A stretch of 64,000 nucleotides of DNA from positions 3,162,001-3,226,000 of the forward strand of contig NZ_SMFZ01000002.1 of NCBI RefSeq assembly GCF_004339565.1, given 5' to 3'. A program made the translations under genes and the position numbers. How positions within the stretch are numbered: position 1 is the first letter of the stretch; every line of letters begins with the position of its first letter. Source of the DNA: Pseudonocardia endophytica (GTDB lineage Bacteria; Actinomycetota; Actinomycetes; Mycobacteriales; Pseudonocardiaceae). The notes beneath the pieces were generated by a model that was not told where the DNA came from, did not search any database, and worked only from the letters and a program-made list of their open reading frames with translations. Below, piece by piece: positions 1-9,368 of the stretch.

Positions 1-1
1 T

Positions 2-1591
2 GCCCGCGAGGGCGGCCCGCAGGACCGCCGGGAGCGACCGCGGTGGCCGGCGATCGTGCTCCGCACGCCGAAGGGCTGGACCGGGCCGGAGGAGGTCGAC
101 GGCGTCCGGGTCGCCGGTACGTTCCGCTCCCACCAGGTGCCACTGGCCGGGGTACGGGAGCGGCCGGAGCACCTCGCGCTGCTCGAGCGCTGGATGCGCT
201 CCTACCGCCCGGAGGAGCTGTTCGACGCCGAGGGCGCGCCGACCCCGGTCGTCGAGGCCGGGAACGTCCCGGCGGAGCTGCGGATGAGCGCGTCCCCGCA
301 GGCCAACGGCGGCCTGCTGACCCGTGACCTCGACCTGCCCGACGTGCGGGGGTACGCGCTCGACGTGCTCCGCCCCGGGACGGTGCGCGCGGAGTCCACC
401 CGGCAGCTCGGCGAGCTGCTGCGCGAGATCTACACCCGCAACCCGGACCGCTTCCGGTTGTTCTGTCCGGACGAGACGACCAGCAACCGGCTGGGCGCCG
501 TGTTCGAGGTCGAGAACCGGGCGTTCGCCGAGCGGACCGAGCCGGACGACGTGGCCGTCGAGCACGGCGGTCGGGTGATGGAGGTGCTCTCCGAGCACAA
601 CTGCCACGGCTGGCTGGAGGGCTACACCCTCACCGGCCGGCACGGCCTGTTCGCGACCTACGAGGCGTTCGCGATGGTCAGCGCGTCGCAGACGGTGCAG
701 CACGCGAAGTGGCTCGAGGAGGCAGGCGAGCTCGCCTGGCGGGCGCCGGTGCCCAGCCTCAACGTGCTGCTGACCTCCACCGCGTGGCGCAACGACCACA
801 ACGGCTTCTCCCACCAGGGGCCGGGCCTGATCCAGAACGTGCTCACCCAGCGCGGCACCGTGTCGCGCATCTACCTGCCGCCCGACGCCAACTGCCTGCT
901 GGCCGTGTCCGAGCGGGTGCTGCGCTCCCGGTCGCGGGTCAACCTCGTCGTGATCGACAAGCAGTCGCAGCTGCAGTGGCTCGACCTCGAGTCCGCGCGG
1001 GCGCACTGCGCCGCCGGGGCGGGTGTCTGGGACTGGGCGGGCACCGACCACGACACCGACGACCCGGACGTCGTGCTCGCCTGTGCCGGGGACGTGGTGA
1101 CGATGGAGACCGTGGCCGCGGCGGCGATCCTGGCCGAGCGGCTGCCCCGGCTGCGGGTCCGGGTGGCGAACGTCGTCGACCTGATGAGCCTGGTCCGGCC
1201 GCGCGACCATCCGCACGGGATGAGCGAGCGGCGCTTCCGCGAGGTATTCACCGACGACGTCGACGTCGTGTTCGCGTTCCACGGTTTCCCCGGCGCGGTC
1301 CACCAGCTGGTGCACGGTCGCCCGCGCGCGGACCGCTTCCACGTGCGCGGGTTCGTCGAGCAGGGCAGCACGACGACGCCGTTCGACATGGTCGTGCGCA
1401 ACGGCGCCTCCCGTTACCACCTGGTCGTGGACGCGCTGAACAACGCGCGCCGGACACCGCGTGGCGCCGGTGACCTCGTCGACTGGTGCACCGCGCAGCT
1501 GGCCCGCCACCAGGAGTACGTCGTCGAGCACCTGGAGGACATGCCGGAGGTGCGCGACTGGACGCTCGGCGACTGGGCGCACCGGTCCTGA
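2..1591 (+). CDS. xfp: Phosphoketolase, 3' part (5' end outside window)
   Basis: The reading frame is open from base 2 and encodes the last 529 residues of a thiamine-diphosphate phosphoketolase, which cleaves xylulose-5-phosphate and/or fructose-6-phosphate to acetyl phosphate plus a shorter sugar phosphate. Visible family blocks are IVLRTPKGWTGP near the left edge, MEVLSEHNCHGWLEGYTL and LLTSTAWRNDHNGFSHQGPG. Full family members are about 800 residues, so roughly a third is missing to the left. The stop overlaps the ackA start (TGATG), so the two enzymes are probably translationally coupled and form a phosphoketolase-acetate kinase shunt that yields ATP from acetyl phosphate. Confidence 0.95.
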   Translation, partial: AREGGPQDRRERPRWPAIVLRTPKGWTGPEEVDGVRVAGTFRSHQVPLAGVRERPEHLALLERWMRSYRPEELFDAEGAPTPVVEAGNVPAELRMSASPQANGGLLTRDLDLPDVRGYALDVLRPGTVRAESTRQLGELLREIYTRNPDRFRLFCPDETTSNRLGAVFEVENRAFAERTEPDDVAVEHGGRVMEVLSEHNCHGWLEGYTLTGRHGLFATYEAFAMVSASQTVQHAKWLEEAGELAWRAPVPSLNVLLTSTAWRNDHNGFSHQGPGLIQNVLTQRGTVSRIYLPPDANCLLAVSERVLRSRSRVNLVVIDKQSQLQWLDLESARAHCAAGAGVWDWAGTDHDTDDPDVVLACAGDVVTMETVAAAAILAERLPRLRVRVANVVDLMSLVRPRDHPHGMSERRFREVFTDDVDVVFAFHGFPGAVHQLVHGRPRADRFHVRGFVEQGSTTTPFDMVVRNGASRYHLVVDALNNARRTPRGAGDLVDWCTAQLARHQEYVVEHLEDMPEVRDWTLGDWAHRS

Positions 1592-2703
1592 TGCGCGTCC
1601 TGGTCGTCAACGCCGGTTCCAGCAGCCTGAAGCTGTCGCTTCTGGACGTCCAGGACGGGACGCCGGACCCGCGGCCGGTCGCGGCGCGCACCGTCGAGCG
1701 GTGGGCCGGTGAGGAGGAGCTCGCGCCGATCGAGGAGTTCCTGTCCGGTGTGGACGGTCCGGTGGACGTCGTCGGGCACCGCGTCGTGCACGGCGGCCCC
1801 ACGCTGTCCGGACCCACCGCGCTGGACGGCGGGACGCTGGACCGGCTCGCCGCGCTCACCGAACTCGCCCCGCTGCACCAGCCGCGGTCGCTGGCCGGGG
1901 TGCGGGCGGTGACGCGCCTGCTGCCCGCGGTCCCGGCGGTGGCGGCGTTCGACACCGCGTTCCACGCCACGCTGGACCCGGCCGCGTCGACCTACGCGCT
2001 GCCGCGGGAGTGGAACCGCAGGTGGGGTCTGCGCCGCTACGGCTTCCACGGGCTGTCGCACGCCTACGCGGTGCGGCGCGCCGCCGCCCTCGTCGGGCGC
2101 CCGGTGGAGGACCTGCGCGTCGTGAGCGCGCACCTCGGCGCCGGCGCGTCCCTCGCCGCGGTGGACCGCGGTCGCAGCGTGGACACGACGATGGGGTTCA
2201 CCCCGCTGGCCGGGCTGGTGATGGCGACCCGCTCGGGTTCGGTCGACCCGGGGCTGCTGCTGTGGCTGCTCGCGCGCGGCGGTGTCGGGATCGACGACCT
2301 CGCCGACGCGCTCGAGCACCGGGCCGGGCTCGCGGGGCTGACCGGCACCACCGGTGACATGCGGGACGTGCTCGCCGCGCGGGCCGCGGGCGACGCGGAC
2401 GCCGCGCTCGCGCTGGACGTGTTCGGGCACCGCCTCGCCCGGGAGGTCGCCGCCATGACGGCCGCCACCCGGGGGATCGACGTGCTCGTGGCGACCGGCG
2501 GTGTCGGCGAGCACGCGGCCCCGGTTCGTGCCGACCTCGCCGACCGGCTCGCGCACCTGGGCGTCCGGATCGACCCGGCGCGCAACGCCGACGCGCGCGG
2601 CGACGCCCGGATCTCCGCCGTGGGCGCCGAGGTCGAGACCGTGGTCGTGACCGCCCGCGAGGACCTGGAGATCGCGCGGGCGGCCGCCGCGGTCCACGCC
2701 TGA
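1591..2703 (+). CDS. ackA: Acetate kinase
   Basis: The protein has 370 residues and interconverts acetyl phosphate plus ADP with acetate plus ATP in the cytoplasm. The N-terminal phosphate-binding block NAGSSSLKL lies at residues 7-15, GFHGLSH at about 151-157, the block AHLGAGAS near 180 and TGGVGEH near 300, as expected for the ASKHA-fold acetate kinases. It is slightly shorter than the usual 395-405 residues. The ATG overlaps the last base of the xfp stop, which fixes the start. The partner gene supplies acetyl phosphate, so the pair is a substrate-level phosphorylation module. Confidence 0.95.
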   Translation: MRVLVVNAGSSSLKLSLLDVQDGTPDPRPVAARTVERWAGEEELAPIEEFLSGVDGPVDVVGHRVVHGGPTLSGPTALDGGTLDRLAALTELAPLHQPRSLAGVRAVTRLLPAVPAVAAFDTAFHATLDPAASTYALPREWNRRWGLRRYGFHGLSHAYAVRRAAALVGRPVEDLRVVSAHLGAGASLAAVDRGRSVDTTMGFTPLAGLVMATRSGSVDPGLLLWLLARGGVGIDDLADALEHRAGLAGLTGTTGDMRDVLAARAAGDADAALALDVFGHRLAREVAAMTAATRGIDVLVATGGVGEHAAPVRADLADRLAHLGVRIDPARNADARGDARISAVGAEVETVVVTAREDLEIARAAAAVHA

Positions 2704-2723
2704 CCCCGCGGTCACGACCGGCG

Positions 2724-3890
2724 TCAACGCCCCTGCCGTCGGGCGAGCGCGCGGACCAGCCTGCCCGCCGGGAGCCCCGCGAACAGGCTGACCTCCTCGA
2801 TCGGCGTGGTGTCCTCGTCGAGGAACGCCAGCGCGGTGGCCGTGCGGGTGCCGTCGAGGAGGGCGTCGACGGTGCGCTCCCACAGGCCGGGGTCGTCGCG
2901 CAGCGACCCGAGCAGGGCGCCGTCGAGCAGGCGGTGACGCCGGTCAGGGCCGGGGACGTCCAGCGGGTGGCCGTGGCGCGCGACGGACGCGGCGATCGCC
3001 GCCGCGTCGCGTTGGATGCGATCGCACGCGTAGCCGGTGGCGGCCTTGACCAGGCCACCTCGTTCGCCGACGGTCAGGACGCGTCCCCTGCGACGCCGGG
3101 TCGGGCGCGAGCGCAGCGGCAGCGTCGCCCGCTCGACCCGTTCCACCACGTGCTCCCGGCAGCCGAGGACGTCGTGCAGGTAGGCGGCGACCGCCGCGGC
3201 CGAGCGGTCCGGGTCCGGAGCGGTGGCCTCCGGTGCGAGGAACGTGGTGTGCTCGACCAGCGCGCGGCGCGGCCCGTCGGGGAGCACGTAGACGAACGAG
3301 GCCCCGTCGACCTGCGGGGTGCGGAAGTCGAGCAGGGTCGGTGTCGAGGGGTCGAACACGGGGTCCGCCGTGCGCACGTACAGCCCGTGGAAGGCCAGCC
3401 GGGCGTCGAGCGGTGGCGGGTCCGGCGGCCCGAGGACCGAGTCGAGCACCCAGTCGGCCGGCACCGCCTCACCGTCGACGTGCACCGCGACCCCGTCCGG
3501 ACGGTCCTCGATCCGCTCGACGTGCCCGGTACGGAACGCGAACCGGTCGTCGCCCGCGGTCGCGGACTCCACCAGCCCGCGCAGGTCGGCGCCGCGCATC
3601 CGCCGGTACCGGTAACCGTCGAGGTCCAGTACGCGGTCCCGTCCGCCCGCGCAGACGCGGAGCCGATCGAACCGCGCCGAGACGGCGGGGTCCAGGGTGT
3701 GCGGTCCCCGCGCCCAGAACGCCCACGCGGCGTCGTCGACCGGGCGGGAGCCGTCGTCGACGACCAGGACCGAGATCGGTCGGCGCACGCGCGCCGCGAG
3801 CTGCACGACGACGCAGCTACCGGCCAGGCCGCTGCCGGCGACGACGATCCGCACCGGACGTCCGCGGTCGGTGGTCCCGGAACGTGACAT
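2724..3890 (-). CDS. Lycopene-cyclase-like flavoprotein
   Basis: A 388-residue protein beginning MSRSGTTDRG. Residues about 12-30 form a Rossmann dinucleotide-binding motif (IVVAGSGLAGSCVVVQLA). Later blocks such as FVYVLPDG, ALVEHTTF and the C-terminal GLVKAATGYA are typical of CrtY/CrtL-type lycopene beta-cyclases, which cyclize the ends of lycopene at the membrane using reduced FAD. The upstream ORF extension to 4193 runs into the acyltransferase gene and is rejected. It lies 40 bases downstream of the acyltransferase on the same strand and is probably cotranscribed. No other carotenoid genes are in the window, so the substrate is inferred from family only. Confidence 0.75.
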   Translation of the reverse strand: MSRSGTTDRGRPVRIVVAGSGLAGSCVVVQLAARVRRPISVLVVDDGSRPVDDAAWAFWARGPHTLDPAVSARFDRLRVCAGGRDRVLDLDGYRYRRMRGADLRGLVESATAGDDRFAFRTGHVERIEDRPDGVAVHVDGEAVPADWVLDSVLGPPDPPPLDARLAFHGLYVRTADPVFDPSTPTLLDFRTPQVDGASFVYVLPDGPRRALVEHTTFLAPEATAPDPDRSAAAVAAYLHDVLGCREHVVERVERATLPLRSRPTRRRRGRVLTVGERGGLVKAATGYACDRIQRDAAAIAASVARHGHPLDVPGPDRRHRLLDGALLGSLRDDPGLWERTVDALLDGTRTATALAFLDEDTTPIEEVSLFAGLPAGRLVRALARRQGR

Positions 3891-3930
3891 GGCCGCAGCC
3901 TGCTCGCCCGCAGGCAGGCGCGACAGGGCA

Positions 3931-5313
3931 CTAGGTCCCGGCGGGTCCCGGCCGCCGCTCGTCGCCGTCCGGTCCGTCCCCTGACCGGCAGAGGGCCTCG
4001 AGCTCGGCGCCCAGGTCGGTGGCCAGCGCGTCCAGCTCGGGGCAGGCCTCGGGATCGGCGACGACCGCCAGCGCCAGCGTCCCGGCGTAGGACAGGGCCG
4101 CGACGACGACGGGGACGTTGCCCGTCGTCGACACGACGGGCACGATCTCGCGTACCCGCGCGCCCAGGAACGCGACCGGCGCCCCCGGTCCACGCAGGTC
4201 GGTCACGAACGTCGTGACCAGGCGCTGGCGGGCGAGCAGCCACGGCAGCGCGCCGGTCGCCGCGACGGCCCGGAACGCGGCGTCGAGCAGGAACGCGGAC
4301 GCCCCGCGCGGCGCCGACCGGCGTCCGGCCGTCCGCCGCGCGACCGTGGCCAGACGGGTGTGCGGAGTACCCGTGGTGGGCACCGATACGGGCTGCGCGC
4401 CGACCGCGTTGCCCAGCCGCCCGGCGTCGGTGCGGCGCCGGGACGACACCGGAACCGAGACGACGATCTCCCCGGCGCCGTCTCCGCGCCCGCCCAGCAG
4501 GTGGCCGACGGCGCCGGCCACGGCCGCGAGCACGACGTCGTTGACCGTGCCGCCGTGCCGGTGCGCCGCGGCACGCACGGCGGACAGGTCGGCGCGGACC
4601 ACCCGCAGCGCGCGCCGCGCGCCGACCGGGCCGTTCAACGACGACCGCGGCGCGCGCGGCGCACGCGCCGCGCGGAGCTCGCCCGCGGCGTCCCGGACCC
4701 TGCGCAGTCCCCGCGCCAGGTGGGTCGCGGCCCGCACGCGCGCGGCGAGCGCGTCGGCGAACAGGCGGTGTGGTGCCGGGGGTCTCCTGGGGAACGGGTC
4801 GTGCTCGTCGGGCGGGGCGTCGTCGAGCAGCCGTGCCAGCGCGGCGAGCCCTCCGACGCCGTCGGCGAGCACGTGGTGGACCACCAGGACGACCGCGCCG
4901 CGGTCCCCTGCCAGACCGGTGACCACGACGGCGCCCCATGCCGGGTGGTCGAGCGGCAGGCGGGTGCCGACGGACCGGACCGCGATGTCGAGCAGCGCGG
5001 CCTCGTCACCCGGCGGCGGGCACCGCGCCTCGGACACGTGCCGTCCGACGGCGAACCCCGGATCGTCGACCCACACCGGGCGCCCGCACAGCGGTGGCGT
5101 GCGCACGAGCCGACGACGCAGCCGCGGCACCGACCGGACCCGGTCGGCCAGCGCGCGACGCACGGCGGCGGCGTCGAGGGGGCGGTCGGTCACGAGCAAC
5201 GCGCCGACCTGCCACGGCACCGGACCGCGGTCGACCGCGAGCTGGAGCAGGTCGGAGGGACTCGCCCGGTCGATCGGATCGACCGCACCCGCACGGAGCC
5301 GCGCGCTCGACAT
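3931..5313 (-). CDS. Wax ester synthase/diacylglycerol acyltransferase (WS/DGAT)
   Basis: A 460-residue acyltransferase. The catalytic motif HHxxxDG appears as HHVLADGVGG at about residues 144-153. The C-terminal half carries family blocks such as NDVVLAAVAGAV and the FVTDLRGPGAPVAFLGA segment. Family members esterify acyl-CoA with diacylglycerol or fatty alcohols to make storage lipid at the membrane surface. The ATG start follows an Arg-rich 5' region and no better start is visible. It is the first gene of a two-gene minus-strand unit with the lycopene-cyclase-like gene, suggesting a shared lipid/isoprenoid membrane function, although actinobacterial genomes carry many WS/DGAT paralogs and this pairing may be incidental. 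Confidence 0.88.
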   Translation of the reverse strand: MSSARLRAGAVDPIDRASPSDLLQLAVDRGPVPWQVGALLVTDRPLDAAAVRRALADRVRSVPRLRRRLVRTPPLCGRPVWVDDPGFAVGRHVSEARCPPPGDEAALLDIAVRSVGTRLPLDHPAWGAVVVTGLAGDRGAVVLVVHHVLADGVGGLAALARLLDDAPPDEHDPFPRRPPAPHRLFADALAARVRAATHLARGLRRVRDAAGELRAARAPRAPRSSLNGPVGARRALRVVRADLSAVRAAAHRHGGTVNDVVLAAVAGAVGHLLGGRGDGAGEIVVSVPVSSRRRTDAGRLGNAVGAQPVSVPTTGTPHTRLATVARRTAGRRSAPRGASAFLLDAAFRAVAATGALPWLLARQRLVTTFVTDLRGPGAPVAFLGARVREIVPVVSTTGNVPVVVAALSYAGTLALAVVADPEACPELDALATDLGAELEALCRSGDGPDGDERRPGPAGT

Positions 5314-5432
5314 CTCGACCTCCCGGGACGGGTCGACCCGTGGTCGGGCCGTGCGGCCAGGATGGCGGTCCCCCGGGGACGACGGCAGCGGCGTCCGTCC
5401 GGGGCCGGCGAGGTCGAACGTCCCGGTGTTCG

Positions 5433-5451
5433 CGGGCGGGCCGTCCGCCCG
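5433..5451 (-). terminator. Hairpin after bldD
   Basis: CGGGCGG (5433-5439), loop of five bases, CCGCCCG (5445-5451), just past the bldD stop. There is no U-tract, which is usual for actinobacterial terminators. Confidence 0.5.
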
Positions 5452-5454
5452 TCC

Positions 5455-5946
5455 TCAGTCGACCCGGTGGGCCGGGCGGGCCTCCTGCGGCAGCACACCC
5501 CACTCGATGAGCTGGTCGGTCAGCTCGCCGGGGGACATGTCGTAGATGATCGCGAGCGAGCGCAGGTCCTCGGCGCGGATCGAGAGGACCTTGCCGTTGT
5601 AGTCGCCGCGCTGGCTCTGGATGGCGGCCGCGTAGCGGGCCAGCGGGCCCACCTTGTCCGCGGGGAGCTGCTGCAGCCGCTCCAGGTTGATGACGATCTT
5701 CGTGGCCGGCTCGCTCCCGGACGGGATCCGACCCTCCGGCAGCAGCTCGGCCACCGGGACGCCGTAGAAGTCGGCCAGCTCGGCCAGCTTCTGCACGGTG
5801 ACCGCACGGTCCCCGCGCTCGTAGGAGCCGACGACGACCGCCTTCCAGCGTCCACCCGACTTCTGCTCGACGCCGTGCAGCGACAGCCCCTGCTGCTGCC
5901 GGATGGCCCGGAGCTTGCCCCCCAGAGCCTTGGCGTAGTCGCCCAT
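5455..5946 (-). CDS. bldD: BldD developmental regulator (c-di-GMP-binding)
   Basis: A 163-residue XRE-family repressor, close to the 167 residues of Streptomyces BldD. Residues about 4-65 form the helix-turn-helix (MGDYAKALGGKLRAIRQQQ through SYERGDRAVTVQKLAEL). The C-terminal domain keeps the c-di-GMP signature RxD-x8-RxxD as RGDYNGKVLSIRAED around residues 112-126, so dimerization by the second messenger is likely retained. The start at MGDY is chosen because a GAAGGGA ribosome binding site precedes it. The track extension to 6165 is not supported. It diverges from the pyr operon, its usual neighbour in actinobacteria. In Streptomyces BldD represses sporulation genes and itself. Confidence 0.93.
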   Translation of the reverse strand: MGDYAKALGGKLRAIRQQQGLSLHGVEQKSGGRWKAVVVGSYERGDRAVTVQKLAELADFYGVPVAELLPEGRIPSGSEPATKIVINLERLQQLPADKVGPLARYAAAIQSQRGDYNGKVLSIRAEDLRSLAIIYDMSPGELTDQLIEWGVLPQEARPAHRVD

Positions 5947-6462
5947 GTGGCGATCCCTTCGTTCCCTCGTAACGTCCTCGACCCGGCCGGGGTTCGGTCG
6001 GTCCGCGGGGCGGCCGACCGGCAGCGGGTCACTGAGACGGCGCCGCACGGTCCGTATCCCGTGGTCGCACACCCTCACGTTCACCAATTGATACGGAGAG
6101 TAATCCTCCGGGTCCGGTCCGGCGTGGTCAAGCTGATACCCCTCCTCGGGGCGGTGACGAGGCATTTCCTACCCGAACGGGGCAACGCTCGTCCCTCGTC
6201 GGCGGTAGCGCAGGGTTCCACCTCGCAAATTCGGTCCCGGTCATGCCACCGGCGACGGAGCCGCAAGCGACCGGACCGGTGTATCGCGAACCCGGGAGCA
6301 CACGCCGCTGTCGAGCAGATCGTGATGGGACCGTGACACTCCGGCGCCTCCGGGTGGCTCGTCGGCGCCGCAGGCGTGGCGTTCGTCGCGTCGGGCGGTG
6401 CGTACGCGGTTCCGGCGCGTGAACGCCTGTAGGTTGACCGGCGTTGGAGACCGTCCTTTAAG
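5947..6462. promoter_or_regulatory. bldD/pyrR divergent intergenic region
   Basis: About 515 bases without a credible gene. Bases 6091-6103 (ATACGGAGAGTAA) match the BldD box consensus TnACnCwGnGTnA at seven of nine defined positions, consistent with bldD autoregulation. A TANNNT element, TAGGTT at 6430-6435, lies about 28 bases before the PyrR hairpin and would place a pyr transcript start near 6441. Its -35 match is poor. Both sites are pattern matches only. Confidence 0.35.
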
Positions 6463-6480
6463 CCCGTCCGGAGAGGCGGG
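6463..6480 (+). promoter_or_regulatory. PyrR-binding RNA loop of the pyr leader
   Basis: CCCGTCCGGAGAGGCGGG contains the PyrR recognition core UCCNGNGAGGY between CCC and GGG stem arms. It ends one base before the GAAGGAG ribosome binding site of pyrR (GTG at 6494). There is no room for a separate antiterminator/terminator pair, so PyrR-UMP binding probably blocks ribosome access, the translational mode described for mycobacterial pyr operons. Confidence 0.78.
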
Positions 6481-6493
6481 GAAGGAGAACCTC

Positions 6494-7138
6494 GTGGCGC
6501 AGTACCGCCGCGGGGACGCCGGCGCGCAGGTACCCGTACGGGAACTGCTGAGTGCCGCCGACGTCACCCGCACCATCGCGCGCATCGCGCACCAGATCAT
6601 CGAGAAGACGGCGTTCGGCCCGGACCGGCCGGACGACCTGGTCCTGCTCGGTGTCCCGACCCGCGGCGTGCACGTCGCGCACCGGCTGGCCGCCGCGATC
6701 CGGGACTTCACCGGCACCGCCCCGGCCGTCGGGTCCGTCGACGCCACCCTCTACCGCGACGACCTGCGGCGCGGCCCGGCCCGCGCGCTGGAGTCCACGG
6801 CCGTGCCGGAGGGCGGCGTGGACGACAAGCTCGTCGTGCTCGTCGACGACGTGCTGATGTCCGGCCGCACCACCCGCGCCGCGCTGGACGCGCTGCGCGA
6901 CGAGGGCCGGCCCCGCGCCGTGCAGCTGGCCGTCCTCGTCGACCGCGGGCATCGCGAGCTCCCGATCCGCGCCGACTACGTCGGCAAGAACGTGCCGACG
7001 TCGCGCTCGGAGCGGATCGACGTCCGCCTCACCGAGTCCGACGACTCCGACGGCGTGTTCATCGAGCGCCCGTCGGGTGCGATCGACAGCGCCGACAACG
7101 GCGACAACGCCGACGGGGCGACGGAGGTGGACGAGTGA
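6494..7138 (+). CDS. pyrR: PyrR pyr operon regulator / uracil phosphoribosyltransferase
   Basis: A 214-residue bifunctional protein starting at GTG 6494 behind GAAGGAG. The PRPP-binding loop [19 protein letters not shown] lies around residues 113-131. Further family blocks are LLGVPTRGV near residue 55 and [11 protein letters not shown] near 168. It binds pyr mRNA with UMP or UTP and represses the operon. Many members also convert uracil plus PRPP to UMP. The C-terminus has an extra acidic tail of about 35 residues (ending ADGATEVDE) not seen in the compact Bacillus protein. The stop overlaps the pyrB GTG start, so it is the first gene of the pyr operon. Confidence 0.95.
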   Translation: MAQYRRGDAGAQVPVRELLSAADVTRTIARIAHQIIEKTAFGPDRPDDLVLLGVPTRGVHVAHRLAAAIRDFTGTAPAVGSVDATLYRDDLRRGPARALESTAVPEGGVDDKLVVLVDDVLMSGRTTRAALDALRDEGRPRAVQLAVLVDRGHRELPIRADYVGKNVPTSRSERIDVRLTESDDSDGVFIERPSGAIDSADNGDNADGATEVDE

Positions 7139-8079
7139 GGCACCTGCTCTCCGTCGCCGACCTGGACGCGACCGAGGCGACCGCCCTGCTGGACACGGCC
7201 GACCGGCTCCGCCAGGCGCTGCTCGGCCGCGAGGTGCGCAAGCTCCCCACGCTGCGCGGCCGCACCGTGATCACGATGTTCTACGAGAACTCCACCCGTA
7301 CCCGCGTCTCGTTCGAGGTCGCCGGCAAGTGGATGAGCGCGGACACGGTGAACGTGAGCGCCTCCGGCTCGTCGGTGTCCAAGGGGGAGTCGTTGCGCGA
7401 CACAGCGTTGACGCTGTCCTCGATGGGTGCGGACTGTGTGGTCGTCCGGCACCCGGCGTCCGGGTCGGCGCACCGGCTGGCGTCCTGGATCGACCGGGAC
7501 CGGGAGACGACGGGCACGCCGACGTCGATCGTGAACGCCGGCGACGGCACGCACGAGCACCCCACCCAGGCGCTGCTGGACGCTGCGACGCTGCGCGACC
7601 GGCTCGGCGGGATCGCCGGGCGGCGGGTCGCGATCGTCGGCGACGTGCTGCACAGCCGGGTCGCCCGCTCGAACGTGCTGCTGCTCGCGACGCTCGGCGC
7701 CGAGGTGGTGCTCGTCGCACCGCCGACGCTGCTCCCGGTCGGCGTCGAGCACTGGCCGTGCCGGGTCTCGCACGAGCTGGACGCCGAGCTGCCCGCCGTG
7801 GACGCGGTGATGATGCTGCGCGTGCAGGCCGAGCGGATGCACGGCGGGTTCTTCCCGTCCGCGCGCGAGTACGCCGTGCGCTACGGCCTGTCCGAGACGC
7901 GCGCGGCGCTGCTGCCCGAGCACGCCGTCGTGATGCACCCCGGCCCGATGATCCGCGGCATGGAGATCGCGCCCGCGGTGGCCGACGCGCCGTCCTCCGC
8001 GGTCCTGCAGCAGGTGCGCACCGGTGTGCACGTGCGGATGGCCGTCCTCTACCACCTGCTCGCGGGAGCTCCCGAATGA
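7135..8079 (+). CDS. pyrB: Aspartate carbamoyltransferase catalytic chain
   Basis: A 314-residue enzyme that condenses carbamoyl phosphate with aspartate to carbamoyl aspartate, the committed step of UMP synthesis. The carbamoyl-phosphate signature STRTRVSFE is at about residues 53-61 and [10 protein letters not shown] near 141. The [10 protein letters not shown] block near the C-terminus is typical of the family. The GTG start overlaps the pyrR stop (GTGA) and the stop overlaps the pyrC ATG (ATGA). No regulatory chain (pyrI) is present, as expected for class B/C bacterial ATCases. Confidence 0.97.
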   Translation: MRHLLSVADLDATEATALLDTADRLRQALLGREVRKLPTLRGRTVITMFYENSTRTRVSFEVAGKWMSADTVNVSASGSSVSKGESLRDTALTLSSMGADCVVVRHPASGSAHRLASWIDRDRETTGTPTSIVNAGDGTHEHPTQALLDAATLRDRLGGIAGRRVAIVGDVLHSRVARSNVLLLATLGAEVVLVAPPTLLPVGVEHWPCRVSHELDAELPAVDAVMMLRVQAERMHGGFFPSAREYAVRYGLSETRAALLPEHAVVMHPGPMIRGMEIAPAVADAPSSAVLQQVRTGVHVRMAVLYHLLAGAPE

Positions 8080-9368
8080 CCGACCTCCTGATCAAGAACG
8101 CCCGCCCGTACGGCGAGGACCCCACGGACGTCCTGGTCGTCGACGGGGTCGTCGACCGGATCGGTCCGGGGCTGGAAGCGCCCGAGGACGCCGACGTACT
8201 GGACGCCGACGGCGCCGTGCTGCTGCCCGGCTTCGTCGACCTGCACGTCCACCTGCGCGAACCGGGCGGCGAGGAGTCCGAGACGATCGAGACCGGCTCG
8301 CACGCCGCGGCGCTCGGCGGCTTCACGGCCGTGTTCGCGATGCCGAACACGGACCCGGTGGCCGACTCCGACGTCGTCGTCGAGCACGTGCACCGGCGCG
8401 GTGCCGAGATCGGGCTCGTCGACGTGCACCCGGTCGGCGCCGTGACCGTCGGGCTCGGCGGGGAGCGGCTGGCCGAGATGGGCACGATGGCCGGCTCGCG
8501 CGCCCAGGTTCGCCTGTTCTCCGACGACGGCCGCTGCGTGAACGACCCGCTGATCATGCGCCGGGCGTTGGAGTACGCCCGCGCGCTGGACGCGGTGATC
8601 GCCCAGCACGCCGAGGACCACCGGCTGACCGGCGGCGCGCAGGCGCACGAGGGCGCGGCCGCGGCCCGTCTCGGCCTGACCGGCTGGCCCGCCGCGGCGG
8701 AGGAGACCGTCGTCGCGAGGGACTGCGCGCTGGCCCGCGACGCGGGCGCCGCGCTGCACGTCTGCCACGTCAGCTCGGCCCGCACGATCGACGTGCTGCG
8801 CACCGCGAAGGCGGCCGGGGTCCGGGTGACCGCCGAGGTCACGCCGCACCACCTGCTGCTCACCGACGGGCGCCTGGCGTCCTACGACCCGGTGCACAAG
8901 GTGAACCCGCCGCTGCGCGGCGCGGACGACACCCGCGCGATGCGCGAGGCGCTGGCCGAGGGCGTGATCGACGTCGTGGCCACCGACCACGCGCCGCACG
9001 CGTCGCAGTACAAGGACACCGAGTGGGAGGTCGCCAAGCCGGGCATGCTCGGCCTGCAGACGGCACTCTCGGTGCTCGTCGAGACGATGGTCGAGCCGGG
9101 CCTGCTGGACTGGCGCGGCGTGGCCCGGGTGCTGTCCGAGCGCCCTGCCGAGATCGGCGGGCTGCCCGACCAGGGACGACCGGTCGCCGAGGGCGAGCCG
9201 GCGACGTTCGCGCTCGTCGACCCGGACGCCGTCTGGACGGTCCGCGGGGCCGCGCTGGCGAGCCGGGCGTCGAACACTCCGTACGAGGGAATGCGACTGC
9301 CCGGTGCGGTGGTCGCGACGGTTCTGCGTGGCCGAGTGACGGCGCGGGACGGGAAGGTGCAGGCATGA
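8076..9368 (+). CDS. pyrC: Dihydroorotase
   Basis: A 430-residue type I dihydroorotase that cyclizes carbamoyl aspartate to dihydroorotate. The metal-binding signature [10 protein letters not shown] lies at residues 55-64, with further zinc/active-site segments at AMPNTDP, CHVSS and VATDHAPH (near residue 302). Its ATG overlaps the pyrB stop and its TGA overlaps the carA ATG. In many bacteria PyrB and this class of PyrC form a complex; the tight coupling here is compatible with that. Confidence 0.97.
   Translation: MTDLLIKNARPYGEDPTDVLVVDGVVDRIGPGLEAPEDADVLDADGAVLLPGFVDLHVHLREPGGEESETIETGSHAAALGGFTAVFAMPNTDPVADSDVVVEHVHRRGAEIGLVDVHPVGAVTVGLGGERLAEMGTMAGSRAQVRLFSDDGRCVNDPLIMRRALEYARALDAVIAQHAEDHRLTGGAQAHEGAAAARLGLTGWPAAAEETVVARDCALARDAGAALHVCHVSSARTIDVLRTAKAAGVRVTAEVTPHHLLLTDGRLASYDPVHKVNPPLRGADDTRAMREALAEGVIDVVATDHAPHASQYKDTEWEVAKPGMLGLQTALSVLVETMVEPGLLDWRGVARVLSERPAEIGGLPDQGRPVAEGEPATFALVDPDAVWTVRGAALASRASNTPYEGMRLPGAVVATVLRGRVTARDGKVQA

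Noticed and set aside
6434-6462. TTGACC-17-TTTAAG as the pyr promoter
   Set aside because: It would start transcription inside the PyrR hairpin, and TTTAAG fits the actinobacterial -10 poorly.
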